From Actinomycetes bacterium (GTDB lineage: Bacteria; Actinomycetota; Acidimicrobiia; Acidimicrobiales; SZUA-35), in the NCBI GenBank assembly GCA_024276425.1, contig JAJRXF010000127.1:1-56959 (forward strand): 56,959 bases of DNA, in the 5' to 3' direction. Position numbers and translations under genes: made by a program. Shown here in pieces: positions 34,069 to 43,114 of this stretch. Numbering within the stretch: position 1 is the first letter of the stretch; the number at the start of each line of letters is the position of its first letter. Under the pieces are notes generated by a model. It had not been told where the DNA came from, ran no database searches, and was given only the letters and a program-made list of their open reading frames with translations.

Positions 34069-35100
34069 TCACTCCCCATCCCGACCAAGTTTTGGCGTCT
34101 CCACTTTCATATTTGACCTGTTCTGTTGGTGCTTTGACCTGTTCTGTTGGTGCCCCAGAGTCCGTGGGTCTCCGGCCCAACGGACGATGACCGTACCCCA
34201 GGTCATGCCAGCACCAAAGCCGACAAAGAGAACCTTGGCTCCGGCGAAGAGCCGGCCCTCATCCAACGCCTTGTCCAGGACCAGTGGAATTGATGCGGCG
34301 GAGGTATTGCCCGTCTCGTGCAGTCTCATCGCTGTGTTGTCCATGGAGAACCCGATCCGCTTCCATGCCGCCTCCACGATTCGAATGTTGGCCTGATGGG
34401 GAATGATCAAATCGATGTCTTGTACGGCCAGCCCCGCGTTGTCGAGCGCGCGACCGACCGAGCGCTGCATGACGCTTATGGCCTGACGAAAGACTTCTCT
34501 TCCTTCCATCTGCCAGACCCCACCATGCTCGGCGTACAAAATGGAACGATACTGACCGGCTGATCCAAGGTCGAATGCCAGAAGTTCACCCTCACCGGAA
34601 TCGTTACGTTCAAGGATGACGGCACCTGCCCCATTGCCGAAAAGAATGCCGGTATCGCGCTGGCTGTAGTCGGTGATGTAGTCCATCATCTCCGATCCAA
34701 TGAGCATGACCCGACTCAGGCCTTGGGCCAGGAGGCCATTGGCCATGACCAGGCCATAGACCCAACCAGAGCACACGGCCTGAATATCGAGTGCTCCACA
34801 GTCGAGTCCGAGTTTGTGGGCCACTACCGGTGAACTCCCGGGGGCTATGTACTCCGGGGTAGTGGTGGCCAACAGGAGGTGGTCTATCGATGATGGGTCA
34901 AGGCCAGCTCGTTCCAGGGCTTTTGCCCCGGCAACAACCGCCATTTCCGTGGTCGTGCTGCCAACGCGCCGTTCGCCAATCCCGGTTCGTTCGCGGATCC
35001 ACTGATCGGAGGTCTCCATGGATTTAGCCAGATCGTCGTTGCTGACAACCTGGTCCGGTAGATGGCTGCCCACGCCCGAGAAACAGAACCCGCCGGTCAT
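34069..35100 (-). CDS. fabH: 3-oxoacyl-ACP synthase III
   Basis: 343 residues from ATG 35100 (AGGAG 7 nt upstream); the open frame begins at an unlikely TTG. The thiolase fold carries catalytic Cys in DIQAVCSGWVYG, His in IPHQANIRI and Asn in HETGNTSAASIP. It starts fatty-acid synthesis by condensing a short acyl-CoA with malonyl-ACP. After the normal end (GTVIVRWAG) there is an unusual polar tail of about 33 residues with a duplicated heptapeptide, HQQNRSK HQQNRSN, caused by a 21-bp tandem duplication. Confidence 0.94.
   Translation of the reverse strand: MTGGFCFSGVGSHLPDQVVSNDDLAKSMETSDQWIRERTGIGERRVGSTTTEMAVVAGAKALERAGLDPSSIDHLLLATTTPEYIAPGSSPVVAHKLGLDCGALDIQAVCSGWVYGLVMANGLLAQGLSRVMLIGSEMMDYITDYSQRDTGILFGNGAGAVILERNDSGEGELLAFDLGSAGQYRSILYAEHGGVWQMEGREVFRQAISVMQRSVGRALDNAGLAVQDIDLIIPHQANIRIVEAAWKRIGFSMDNTAMRLHETGNTSAASIPLVLDKALDEGRLFAGAKVLFVGFGAGMTWGTVIVRWAGDPRTLGHQQNRSKHQQNRSNMKVETPKLGRDGE
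34112..34153. repeat. 21-bp perfect tandem duplication in the fabH tail
   Basis: Two head-to-tail 21-bp copies (34112-34132, 34133-34153) encode repeated HQQNRS(K/N). Both copies are in frame. Confidence 0.9.
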
Positions 35101-35175
35101 CGTGGAACTCCTGGTTGGAACTGCCCGCACCAACGCGAACCTGAATGAGCAGACATGGACTGGGGGCCCGGATGC

Positions 35176-36381
35176 TCAGACACGAAGCCAGGCAACAGGC
35201 TGGGAGGTGGTAACACGCTCTCCCGACAGCGCGAGCATGCCTTGGAGCGAGCCATGAAAGGGCGAGCGTACTTCGACCTTACCTACCTGTCCGATCAGTT
35301 GCCCAGTGGCAACGGATTCGCCGACTTTGATGGTTTGCGCTGGCTGGAACACTCCGGTCCCCGGGCTCACAATTAGTCGTTCGACCGCGTAAAGGAACTC
35401 ACCTTCACTGGCGCCGGCTCCGGTCACCTGGGCGCCGGGCGGGCCTGGTTGTGAAAGGGTCTCAAGAAGTTGGTCGACGTCGCCTGGCGACTGAATGGAA
35501 CTGGTCGATACACCGGTGCCTTTGAGGGTCCGTTTGGCCATACCGGTCAGGACGGAGCCAGGTCCTAGTTCGATGAAGACGGTCGACCCGGCAGAATGCA
35601 AACTGTGAAGGGTCTGGCGCCAGCGCACGGGGCTCGTGAGTTGAGCGCCCATTAGGGAAGACCACTCCTCACCCCGGGAATGGGGGAGACCATCAACGTT
35701 GGCAAAAACCGGACGATTTGGGTCTCGGAGTTCGGTATCGGCAATTGCCTTTCGCAAACGGTCGCGGGCTTGGGCCATGAACGGGGTGTGAAAGGCTCCT
35801 CCGACCTTGATGGGTAAGATTCGTTTAGCTCCAAGTTCTTTGGCGTTGAGTGACGCCGCAGCAATGGCGGCAGGCGATCCAGCGATTACGACCTGGCCGG
35901 GGGCATTGAAATTGGCCACCCACACGTCGCCATCGGTTCGGGTGCAGGCCACCTCGACTTTGTCGTCATCGAGTCCGAGCACCGCAGCCATCGTGCCCTC
36001 TTGGGCGTCGGCTGCGGTTTGCATGGCGTTGCCTCGCTCCGTAACGAGGCGAACCCCATCTTCGAAGCTGATAGCACCGGCGGCGGTAAGGGCTGAATAC
36101 TCTCCCAGGCTGTGGCCAGCATGAAATGCTGGTTCGACCCCGGTTCGTTCGATGGCGTCGAGCACGACCATGCTCAGGATAAAGGTGGCTAGTTGGGAGT
36201 TGCGGGTCTCCGTGAGGGTTTGGGCGTCGGCGCTCACCAGGAGTTGCTCGACGTTGCGGCCGCTGAGGTCACTCGCCTCTTCGACCAGCTCCCAGGAGGG
36301 GTGGTCTTTCCAGGCGGTGCCCATCTGAGGCTTCTGGGATCCCTGACCGGGAAAGGTGAAGGCGATCATCACGGAACTCAT
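35176..36381 (-). CDS. fabD: Malonyl-CoA:ACP transacylase fused to a C-terminal biotinyl/lipoyl-like barrel
   Basis: 401 residues, about 90 longer than usual FabD. The transacylase part (1-310) has FTFPGQGSQ, nucleophile Ser 91 in FHAGHSLGEYSAL, and His 198 in VGGAFHTPFM. After a Gly/Pro-rich linker (311-326), residues about 327-401 read like a barrel-sandwich domain: LIVSPGTGVFQPAQTIKVG, then SVATGQLIGQVGK, VEVRSPFHGSLQGMLALSG and ERVTTSQPVAWLRV. It lacks the EAMKM hairpin lysine context, so modification is doubtful. An internal ATG at 36369 (MIAFTFPGQ) is an alternative start. First gene of the fab operon. Confidence 0.9.
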   Translation of the reverse strand: MSSVMIAFTFPGQGSQKPQMGTAWKDHPSWELVEEASDLSGRNVEQLLVSADAQTLTETRNSQLATFILSMVVLDAIERTGVEPAFHAGHSLGEYSALTAAGAISFEDGVRLVTERGNAMQTAADAQEGTMAAVLGLDDDKVEVACTRTDGDVWVANFNAPGQVVIAGSPAAIAAASLNAKELGAKRILPIKVGGAFHTPFMAQARDRLRKAIADTELRDPNRPVFANVDGLPHSRGEEWSSLMGAQLTSPVRWRQTLHSLHSAGSTVFIELGPGSVLTGMAKRTLKGTGVSTSSIQSPGDVDQLLETLSQPGPPGAQVTGAGASEGEFLYAVERLIVSPGTGVFQPAQTIKVGESVATGQLIGQVGKVEVRSPFHGSLQGMLALSGERVTTSQPVAWLRV

Positions 36382-36662
36382 TGCCTATTCAGACCAGCCT
36401 GTTGACGATCTGGTTTCACTTTTCTTTTCACCCTTCATACTTGTCGGATTTGCCTGCCGTGACACCGAATTACCTGCATTACGTCGGAAGGCTGCCTCGC
36501 GTCCAAGGCCAAGAACTATGACCAGTACAAAGAGGGAAACGAAGAGCGGACGGAGGAAAGAAAGCAATGTCCGCCCATTTTTGGGAAGCACGACCATCCG
36601 AACAGGCTACGCTAGCGGGTCCGCAATTCTTATGCTGAAGCTGACAGCTTGGAAACCCAGCA
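36382..36662. other. Intergenic region between fabD and tRNA-Leu
   Basis: 281 nt with no convincing gene. It should contain the fab operon promoter and the tRNA promoter, but I cannot assign either hexamer pair with confidence. An open frame crosses it only because it reads through the tRNA. Confidence 0.5.
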
Positions 36663-36748
<86 letters not shown>

Positions 36749-36823
36749 CATGCTGGTCCAGTGAACAGGGGACATTCGTCTTCTGTGCTTGTGGCCGTTG
36801 GCGACCTGGAGGTGCCACACACC

Positions 36824-37117
36824 ATGTCCCGAGCATCCATCGAACGCCGCCTGATTGACATTTCCAGCGAGATGAAAAAGATCGAACACGAGCTTTCTGT
36901 GATCGATGAACAGCTTGCTCACTTTGCTGACACGGCCGATGATGCCAGACTTCGGTCCTTGGTTTCGGAGACCCCGCTGGCAGCCAAGGAGTATCGAGAA
37001 GCTGAGAAAACTGTGAGTGCGCTACGACGGGACCGAGAATCGTGGGCCCTTCGCCTGCGGAAGCTGGAGCAACGTCAAGATCAACTTTTAGATGACCTGA
37101 TGGAGGGCACATCGTGA
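36824..37117 (+). CDS. Small coiled-coil protein upstream of pdtaR
   Basis: 97 residues. ATG 36824 follows GGAGGT at 8 nt; the long upstream frame is a read-through of the tRNA and is not coding. The sequence is a predicted helical hairpin: SIERRLIDISSEMKKIEHELSVIDEQLAHFAD, a break at TADDARLRSLVSETPLA, then YREAEKTVSALRRDRESWALRLRKLEQRQDQLLDDL with heptad spacing. I do not recognise a named family. Its stop overlaps the GTG of the next gene (GTGA), so it is translated with the ANTAR regulator and might bind or stabilise it. Confidence 0.8.
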   Translation: MSRASIERRLIDISSEMKKIEHELSVIDEQLAHFADTADDARLRSLVSETPLAAKEYREAEKTVSALRRDRESWALRLRKLEQRQDQLLDDLMEGTS

Positions 37118-37734
37118 CGACCGACGACGCAAGTGTGAGGCCCGATGGGGGCTTGGCCAAGGCGTTACGCCTCGTCATCGCCGAAGATGAGGCCATCATC
37201 CGCTTGGATTTGAGGGAAACTCTGGAAGCCGAGGGTTATGAGGTCGTCGGTGAGGCTAGCGACGGAGCAGAGGCCATCCGTTTGGTCAGCGAGTTGGAGC
37301 CCGATGCTGCCATCCTGGATATCAAGATGCCTGGGACAGACGGTATGGAGGCTGCCAGAGAAATCATCGGAGCCAAACAGGCCGCAGTTGTCATTCTGAC
37401 GGCATTCTCCCAACGTGATCTCATCGAACAAGCAAGAGACGTTGGAGCGTTGGCCTATGTAGTCAAACCATTCCATCGCAACGAACTTGTACCGGCCATC
37501 GAACTTGCAATCGCCAGGTTCCGAGAACTGGCGGCGGCCTCGGCCGAGGCCGAGTCCCTGGCCGAACAACTCGAAGTCCGAAAGGTTGTCGATCGGGCGA
37601 AGGGCATATTGATGGACCAATGCTCCATGACCGAACAAGACTCGTTCCGGTTTCTGCAGACCAAAGCAATGTCGAGCAGACTCAGCATGATGCAGATTGC
37701 CTCTCAGGTCCTGGATGGAGATCTCCGACCCTGA
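37114..37734 (+). CDS. pdtaR: ANTAR-domain response regulator, PdtaR-like
   Basis: 206 residues. A receiver domain (15-135) has EDE, phospho-acceptor Asp 69 in AAILDIKMPGTDG, Thr in VILTAFSQ and Lys in YVVKPFHR. A C-terminal ANTAR helix bundle (about 150-202) follows: LEVRKVVDRAKGILMDQ and SFRFLQTKAMSSRLSM, which bind dual-hexaloop RNA hairpins to cause antitermination in this family. Position directly before polA copies the mycobacterial order (Rv1626 near polA). No cognate kinase lies nearby. Starts by GTGA overlap. Confidence 0.92.
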   Translation: MTTDDASVRPDGGLAKALRLVIAEDEAIIRLDLRETLEAEGYEVVGEASDGAEAIRLVSELEPDAAILDIKMPGTDGMEAAREIIGAKQAAVVILTAFSQRDLIEQARDVGALAYVVKPFHRNELVPAIELAIARFRELAAASAEAESLAEQLEVRKVVDRAKGILMDQCSMTEQDSFRFLQTKAMSSRLSMMQIASQVLDGDLRP

Positions 37735-40430
37735 TGTCAACCTTGATGCTTATCGATGGCAATTCGCTGACCTACCGGGCGTTTCATGCCCTTCCACCCG
37801 ATCTTGCGACTTCATCGGGGCAACCCACCAATGCGGTGCTCGGATTTACCTCCATGCTGATCAACCTGGTCAGGGATCATCGCCCAGACGGTGTTTGCGT
37901 CGCCTTTGATCGGCCGGAGCCAACTTTTCGCCACAAGCTGGTCCAGACCTATAAGGGGAACCGAGACAAGACCCCGGACACCCTGATTGATCAAATGGGT
38001 TTGGTTCGCCAGATTGTCGAAACTCTGAAGCTCCCCATTGTTGAGCTCGCCGGCTATGAAGCTGATGACGTCATCGCCACTCTGGCCTCTCAAGGCGCCG
38101 AAGCAGGCCACGATGTCCTGATTGTGACTGGCGACCGCGACAGCTACCAGTTAGTCAAGGACCCCCACGTCAAGGTCATCTACAACAAGCGCGGCGTAAG
38201 TGACTACGCCCTCTATGACGAGGCCGGAATACTGGAACGAACGGGGGTGCGTCCGGACCAGTATGTGCAGTACGCCGCCTTGCGGGGTGATCCTTCGGAC
38301 AATCTGCCCGGGGTGCCCGGAGTTGGAGAGAAGACGGCGGCCAAACTGATCAACAAATACGGAGGTATTGATGGCATTTACGATCACGTCGAGGAGCAAA
38401 CGCCCAAGCTGAAGTCCAATCTGATCGAGAATGAGGAGTTGGCCAGAGTCAACGTGGACATGATGCGACTCATCAGCGACGCTCCTGTTGGGGTTGAGGT
38501 CTCTTCCCTCTTGCATCCCGAAGCCTTTAATGTCACCGAACTTCAGAAGGTTTTCGACTTCCTCGAGTTCCGTATGATGGATCGCCTCCTGGCAGCGTTC
38601 GATCAGTTGAATGGTCCGATGGGTGGCGACTCCCAGGCGACTCAGGGCCAGGACCTGGTCGTCAATCTTGGGCCAGCCCCAACTGAAGACGACATTGCGA
38701 CCAGACTTGATGAGCTACTAAGTCGAGAATCTGCGGTTGCTGTAGCTGGTGGCGGCGTTGACTTCGCTCAGGGTGGCGATATCGCTGGATTAGCGATCGT
38801 CGTGGACCTCTCAGCCGGAGAGATTCTTTGGTGTCCAATGGAGTTGCTTCAAACCGAGTCTGGCTCGGCGGCAATAGCCCGATTGTTGGGCGAAGATGGC
38901 CCGGGCATTGAGGCCCATCAGGCGAAGCCGTTGGTGAAGGCGCTGCTTCGCCGAGGATGGCGTTTAAGCGGGTTGGTCCAGGATACGGCCCTGTCAGCCT
39001 ATCTCCTTGACCCAAGTCGACCCACCTACGCCTTGGAGGACCTGCTATCGCAACGGACAGATTTGTGTTTTCCGGCCGACAGCGGGCCTCCAAGCGGCCA
39101 GTTAGATTTTGGTGAGAGCGATATTTCTCCAGCTCTTAGGGCGGCGAGGAATGCTTTGGCCGTCGCTCATGTCGCTCCGGTCCTAGCTGCTCTCCTGGAT
39201 GAAAATGGTCTCACCAAGCTGAACTCGGAGATCGAAGTCCCGCTGGTAGGAGTCCTGGCGCGGATGGAACATGTTGGTATCGGAGTTGATCGGGCCGAAC
39301 TGGAAGCTCTCAACCGAGACATGACGGCCGAAGCGGCCATGCTGGCCTCCCAGGTCCAAGAGGATGCTGGCGAGGTCTTCAACGTCAACTCGACCAAGGC
39401 GCTGCGAGAAATCTTGTTTGAGAAACTCGGTCTAACGCCGGGCAAGAAAACCAAGACGGGATACTCGACCAATCAAGCAACCTTGGAGAAGCTTCTGGGA
39501 GAGCACCCGATCATCGAGCATCTCCTCCGCTATCGAGAGGTCGAGAAGTTGCGTTCCACCTACGGAACGTCCCTGCTAGCCGAGGTCGATGATGATGACC
39601 GGATTCGGGCGACATTTAATCAGACGGTGGCCAGAACTGGTCGGCTTTCCAGTGAGAACCCGAACCTTCACAATATTCCCGTGCGCAGCGAGTTAGGCCG
39701 AAGCTTTCGCAAGGCCTTCATCCCGCGTGAGGGCACCGAGTTTGTTGTTGCGGACTACAACCAGATCGAATTGCGCTGCATCGCTCATCTTTCTGGAGAT
39801 CCTGGACTGATTGAGGCATTTACCTCGGGCGAAGACGTTCACCGATCGGTTGCCTCGCGCGTCTTTGGCGTCCCTCCCGAGGAGGTGACCTATGAGCAAC
39901 GAAGTCGCGCCAAAATGGTTTCCTATGGTCTGGCTTACGGAATGGAGTCCTATGGCTTGGGGCAGCGACTGGGAATCAAGACAAGCGAGGCAGCAGCAAT
40001 CCTTGAGTCCTATTTCGCTGGTTTTCCCTCGGTGAAGGAGTACATGGAGGCCACCGTCACCGAAGCTCGCAACCGCGGCTACACCGAAACCCTCTTTGGT
40101 CGACGTCGGGCCATCCCTGAACTCCAGAGTGATCGGGTCCAGGTCCGCCAAGCAGGGGAGCGGCAGGCCATGAACGCCGGAATTCAGGGTCTAGCCGCCG
40201 ACATCTTCAAGGTTGCGTTAGTCAGACTCGAGCATCGATTGCTGGCCGAAGGCCTACAGAGCGTGGTGGTGCTCCAAGTGCACGACGAGGTAATCCTTGA
40301 GGTCCCTCCCCAAGAAAAGGATCTGGCGGTTACAGCCATTGTGGAGGTGCTCACCGGTGCCTTCGAGTTGAGGGTGCCATTGGAGGTCAACCTGAGCTTC
40401 GGTATGTCATGGGCTGAGGCCAAAGAGTAG
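37734..40430 (+). CDS. polA: DNA polymerase I
   Basis: 898 residues; ATG 37734 overlaps the pdtaR stop (TGATG). The N-terminal 5' nuclease (1-290) has MLIDGNSLTYRAFHA, YEADDVIATLA and GDRDSYQLV. A central domain (about 320-490) is in the position of the 3'-5' exonuclease but has no D-x-E site, so proofreading is probably absent, as in Taq and mycobacterial PolA. The polymerase part has motif A DYNQIELRCIAHL, the O-helix AKMVSYGLAYGM and motif C VLQVHDEVILEV. The O-helix carries Tyr at the position of E. coli Phe 762, which favours dideoxynucleotide use. Confidence 0.96.
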   Translation: MSTLMLIDGNSLTYRAFHALPPDLATSSGQPTNAVLGFTSMLINLVRDHRPDGVCVAFDRPEPTFRHKLVQTYKGNRDKTPDTLIDQMGLVRQIVETLKLPIVELAGYEADDVIATLASQGAEAGHDVLIVTGDRDSYQLVKDPHVKVIYNKRGVSDYALYDEAGILERTGVRPDQYVQYAALRGDPSDNLPGVPGVGEKTAAKLINKYGGIDGIYDHVEEQTPKLKSNLIENEELARVNVDMMRLISDAPVGVEVSSLLHPEAFNVTELQKVFDFLEFRMMDRLLAAFDQLNGPMGGDSQATQGQDLVVNLGPAPTEDDIATRLDELLSRESAVAVAGGGVDFAQGGDIAGLAIVVDLSAGEILWCPMELLQTESGSAAIARLLGEDGPGIEAHQAKPLVKALLRRGWRLSGLVQDTALSAYLLDPSRPTYALEDLLSQRTDLCFPADSGPPSGQLDFGESDISPALRAARNALAVAHVAPVLAALLDENGLTKLNSEIEVPLVGVLARMEHVGIGVDRAELEALNRDMTAEAAMLASQVQEDAGEVFNVNSTKALREILFEKLGLTPGKKTKTGYSTNQATLEKLLGEHPIIEHLLRYREVEKLRSTYGTSLLAEVDDDDRIRATFNQTVARTGRLSSENPNLHNIPVRSELGRSFRKAFIPREGTEFVVADYNQIELRCIAHLSGDPGLIEAFTSGEDVHRSVASRVFGVPPEEVTYEQRSRAKMVSYGLAYGMESYGLGQRLGIKTSEAAAILESYFAGFPSVKEYMEATVTEARNRGYTETLFGRRRAIPELQSDRVQVRQAGERQAMNAGIQGLAADIFKVALVRLEHRLLAEGLQSVVVLQVHDEVILEVPPQEKDLAVTAIVEVLTGAFELRVPLEVNLSFGMSWAEAKE

Positions 40431-40446
40431 GAAGCCTAGAATCGAT

Positions 40447-41217
40447 ATGAGTCCCAAAGCCCGATCGGGGCACTGGTTTGAAGAGTTGGCCGACCATATG
40501 GGCCCTGCCTACCTGCGGTATAGCTTCACCCAAGGGACCGCACAGGAGGTCGAGGTACTCATTGATATTCTAGGCCTTGAGCCAGGAGACCGGGTGCTCG
40601 ATGTGGGGTGTGGACCGGGACGTCACGCGCTCGCCCTGGCCGAACGAGGGATGGACGTCGTTGGCGTTGACATCTCCGAAACCTTCATCGCCGTCGCTGA
40701 AGCCGCAAGCCAAAATCTGTCTTCGCCGACCAGTCGAGCCCAATTCCACCGGGCCGACGCTCGAGATCTGGACTATGTGGGTGAATTCGACGCTGTCATT
40801 TCTTTGTGTCAGGGCGCATTCGGGCTTTCTGGAGGCAAAGGAGCCAACGATGAGTTGCCACGCAGAGAGTTGGATGAATCGATTCTTGCCGGAATGGCCC
40901 AGGCCCTGAAGCCGGACGGAAAGGTAGCCGTTTCAGCCTTTTCGGCCTATTTCCAGGTCCAGTACCTGGAGGACGGGGATCGTTTCGACGCTCAACGGGG
41001 TGTGAATCTCGAAACCACCACCGTTCGTGACCAAGTCGGAGAACCGATGGGGGCCGAGCTGTGGACAACCTGTTTCACTCCGCGTGAGCTTCGTCTTCTG
41101 GCCAGAATCGTCGGACTTCGCCCGTTAGCTGTTTATGGAGTAGCGCCGGGCAAGTACGGACGGGGAGACCCAAGCATTGAACAGCCGGAGTTTCTGCTCC
41201 TGGCTGCTAGTGTTTAG
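40447..41217 (+). CDS. Class I SAM-dependent methyltransferase
   Basis: 256 residues. Motif I is DRVLDVGCGPGRHALALAERG with DVVGVDISETFI following; QFHRADARDL and FDAVISLCQGAFG are motifs II-III. The region fits the Methyltransf_25/11 group, whose substrates range from quinones to small metabolites, so the substrate cannot be set. It lies 17 nt after polA and ahead of rpsA. A TAGAAT lies 4 nt upstream of the ATG, so it may have its own leaderless promoter or be read from polA. Confidence 0.87.
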   Translation: MSPKARSGHWFEELADHMGPAYLRYSFTQGTAQEVEVLIDILGLEPGDRVLDVGCGPGRHALALAERGMDVVGVDISETFIAVAEAASQNLSSPTSRAQFHRADARDLDYVGEFDAVISLCQGAFGLSGGKGANDELPRRELDESILAGMAQALKPDGKVAVSAFSAYFQVQYLEDGDRFDAQRGVNLETTTVRDQVGEPMGAELWTTCFTPRELRLLARIVGLRPLAVYGVAPGKYGRGDPSIEQPEFLLLAASV

Positions 41218-41315
41218 GGCTTGGTTGGGATAGTCCCACCCCTGCCGGCGTCCAGACTGCGGAGTGTTTCCGCCGACTTGGGAGCCGAACAGGTCAAACG
41301 AAAGTCCGCTACCTC
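41218..41315. other. rpsA upstream region with two small hairpins
   Basis: 98 nt without a gene. TGGGA-tag-TCCCA near the 5' end and GCGGA-gtgtt-TCCGC further down can form short stems. S1 genes are often feedback-controlled in the leader, but these stems are too small to assign a role. Confidence 0.35.
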
Positions 41316-42833
41316 GTGTCCGCTACTGAATCAACCACTCCTGAAACCTCCACAGACCAGGCCGCGTCCTCCGAGACTGCGCCACAAGTAACACCAGCCG
41401 AACAGGCACCAGCAGCCGAGGAGGCAATGCCGACCGAGCCCGGAGCATACGTTCCTCGCCAGATCATCGAGAACGACCTGGGAGACTCTCTCGAAGCCGC
41501 CTACGCCAACTCGATGGTTTCCATCGATGATGGTCAACTCGTAACCGGGTCCGTGGTCCGGGTCGATCGTGACGAGGTATTGCTCGATATCGGCTACAAA
41601 AGCGAGGGAGTCATTCCCGCTCGGGAGCTTTCGATTCGTAACAACATTGACCCAGGCGAAATCGTCAATGTCGGTGATGAGATCGAAGCCCTTGTGCTCC
41701 AAAAGGAAGACAAGGAAGGCAGGCTGGTTCTGTCCAAGAAGCGAGCCCAGTACGAACGGGCTTGGGGAACCATCGAGGGAGTCAAGGAGCGGGACGGCAT
41801 TGTTTCTGGCCCAGTCATCGAGGTGGTCAAGGGCGGTCTCATTGTCGATATTGGGTTGCGTGGCTTCCTACCGGCGTCTCTCGTTGAGTTGCGACGGGTC
41901 CGGGATCTCCAGCCCTACGTTGGTCAGCACCTCGACGCCAAGATCATCGAACTAGACAAGAATCGCAACAATGTTGTGTTGAGTCGTCGCGCCTTCCTCG
42001 AAGAAACCCAGAAGGAACAGCGCGAGGACTTCTTGGCCAATCTGGCTCCGGGTGAGGTTCGTAGCGGGGTGGTCAGCTCGGTTGTCAACTTTGGGGCCTT
42101 CGTTGACCTTGGAGGCATGGATGGACTGATCCACGTATCAGAGTTGTCCTGGAAGCATGTTGATCATCCTGGATCGGTTGTCGCTGTCGGTGACGAGGTC
42201 ACCGTCCAGGTTCTTGAGGTCGATCTTGACCGGGAACGAATCAGCCTTTCGTTGAAGGCAACCCAACAGGATCCATGGCAAGAGTTTGCTTCTTCTCACC
42301 GAGTGGGCGAGCTCGTCTATGGCCGGGTCACCAAGTTGGTTCCCTTCGGCTCCTTTGTCCAGGTCGGGGATGGCATCGAGGGGCTGGTGCACATCTCAGA
42401 GATGTCAGCCCATCATGTCGATCTGCCCGAGCAAGTTGTTACTCCGGGAGAGGAGCTGTGGGTCAAGATCATCGACATCGATCTCCAGCGTCGCCGAATT
42501 TCCCTATCGATCAAGCAGGCCGCCGAGGGTGGCGTTGTGGCCCAGGAGTATCAGGAGCACTTTGGCGAGCACGCCTTTGATGAGGAAGGCAACTACATCG
42601 GTCCAACCGATGTCGATCCTGCGGTCGAAGCAGCATGGGCTGAGTACTATGAAGAACTCGATCCGGAGAGCCCCGAGGCAGCAGCAGCAGCGACGCAAGA
42701 ATCGAACGCATCGAGTGCCGACTCGTCCGAGGAGTCAGGATCCGCCGCTGAGGCGGTTGTTGAGGCTGAGGCGGCCCCGACCCCGGTGGAAACCTCGACC
42801 CAAAGCTCCGAGGAGCCCGCAAGCGACCAGTAG
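41316..42833 (+). CDS. rpsA: 30S ribosomal protein S1
   Basis: 505 residues with a GTG start. Four S1 repeats are visible: about 72-140 (QLVTGSVVRVDRDEVLLD), 158-225 (GPVIEVVKGGLIVDIG), 243-312 (GVVSSVVNFGAFVDLGG) and 328-397 (GRVTKLVPFGSFVQVGD). This four-repeat form is usual for actinobacteria, compared with six in E. coli. An acidic Ala/Glu/Ser-rich tail follows (430-505). S1 helps mRNA bind the 30S subunit; that is of interest here because many neighbouring genes seem to lack leaders. Confidence 0.96.
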   Translation: MSATESTTPETSTDQAASSETAPQVTPAEQAPAAEEAMPTEPGAYVPRQIIENDLGDSLEAAYANSMVSIDDGQLVTGSVVRVDRDEVLLDIGYKSEGVIPARELSIRNNIDPGEIVNVGDEIEALVLQKEDKEGRLVLSKKRAQYERAWGTIEGVKERDGIVSGPVIEVVKGGLIVDIGLRGFLPASLVELRRVRDLQPYVGQHLDAKIIELDKNRNNVVLSRRAFLEETQKEQREDFLANLAPGEVRSGVVSSVVNFGAFVDLGGMDGLIHVSELSWKHVDHPGSVVAVGDEVTVQVLEVDLDRERISLSLKATQQDPWQEFASSHRVGELVYGRVTKLVPFGSFVQVGDGIEGLVHISEMSAHHVDLPEQVVTPGEELWVKIIDIDLQRRRISLSIKQAAEGGVVAQEYQEHFGEHAFDEEGNYIGPTDVDPAVEAAWAEYYEELDPESPEAAAAATQESNASSADSSEESGSAAEAVVEAEAAPTPVETSTQSSEEPASDQ

Positions 42834-42875
42834 TCGCCGGTCTTCCCCGGAGACGAACAACAGAGTCCAGCATGG

Positions 42876-42901
42876 AAGCCGCCCGAGAGGGCGGCTTTCT
42901 T
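42876..42901 (+). terminator. Rho-independent terminator after rpsA
   Basis: AAGCCGCCC (42876-42884) pairs with GGGCGGCTT (42889-42897) around GAGA, followed by TCTTC. A second small stem GAACCT/AGGTTC (42914-42932) lies just beyond. Confidence 0.85.
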
Positions 42902-43114
42902 CAGATTTGCTACGAACCTCAGTTTCAGGTTCCTCGAAGCTGTCGGCCTTAGGTGATTAAGCCCAACGACCCCCTCATTGTCGACATAGTCCACCCGCCC
43001 TGGTGAAGAACTTCGGTGAACACCTAAGTCTTCGGCCATGATGCGCCGACATGAGACCTAGGCCAATTGGCTTCAGAGGCGAACCATCCCTCTGACCTGT
43101 CTTAGGAGAAGCTT
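42902..43114. other. Intergenic region before the tad operon
   Basis: 213 nt without a gene. It holds the small stem noted after the rpsA terminator and an 8-bp inverted pair, CTTAGGTG near 42948 and CACCTAAG near 43021. An AGGAG precedes the cpaB GTG. No reliable promoter hexamers were assigned. Confidence 0.45.
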
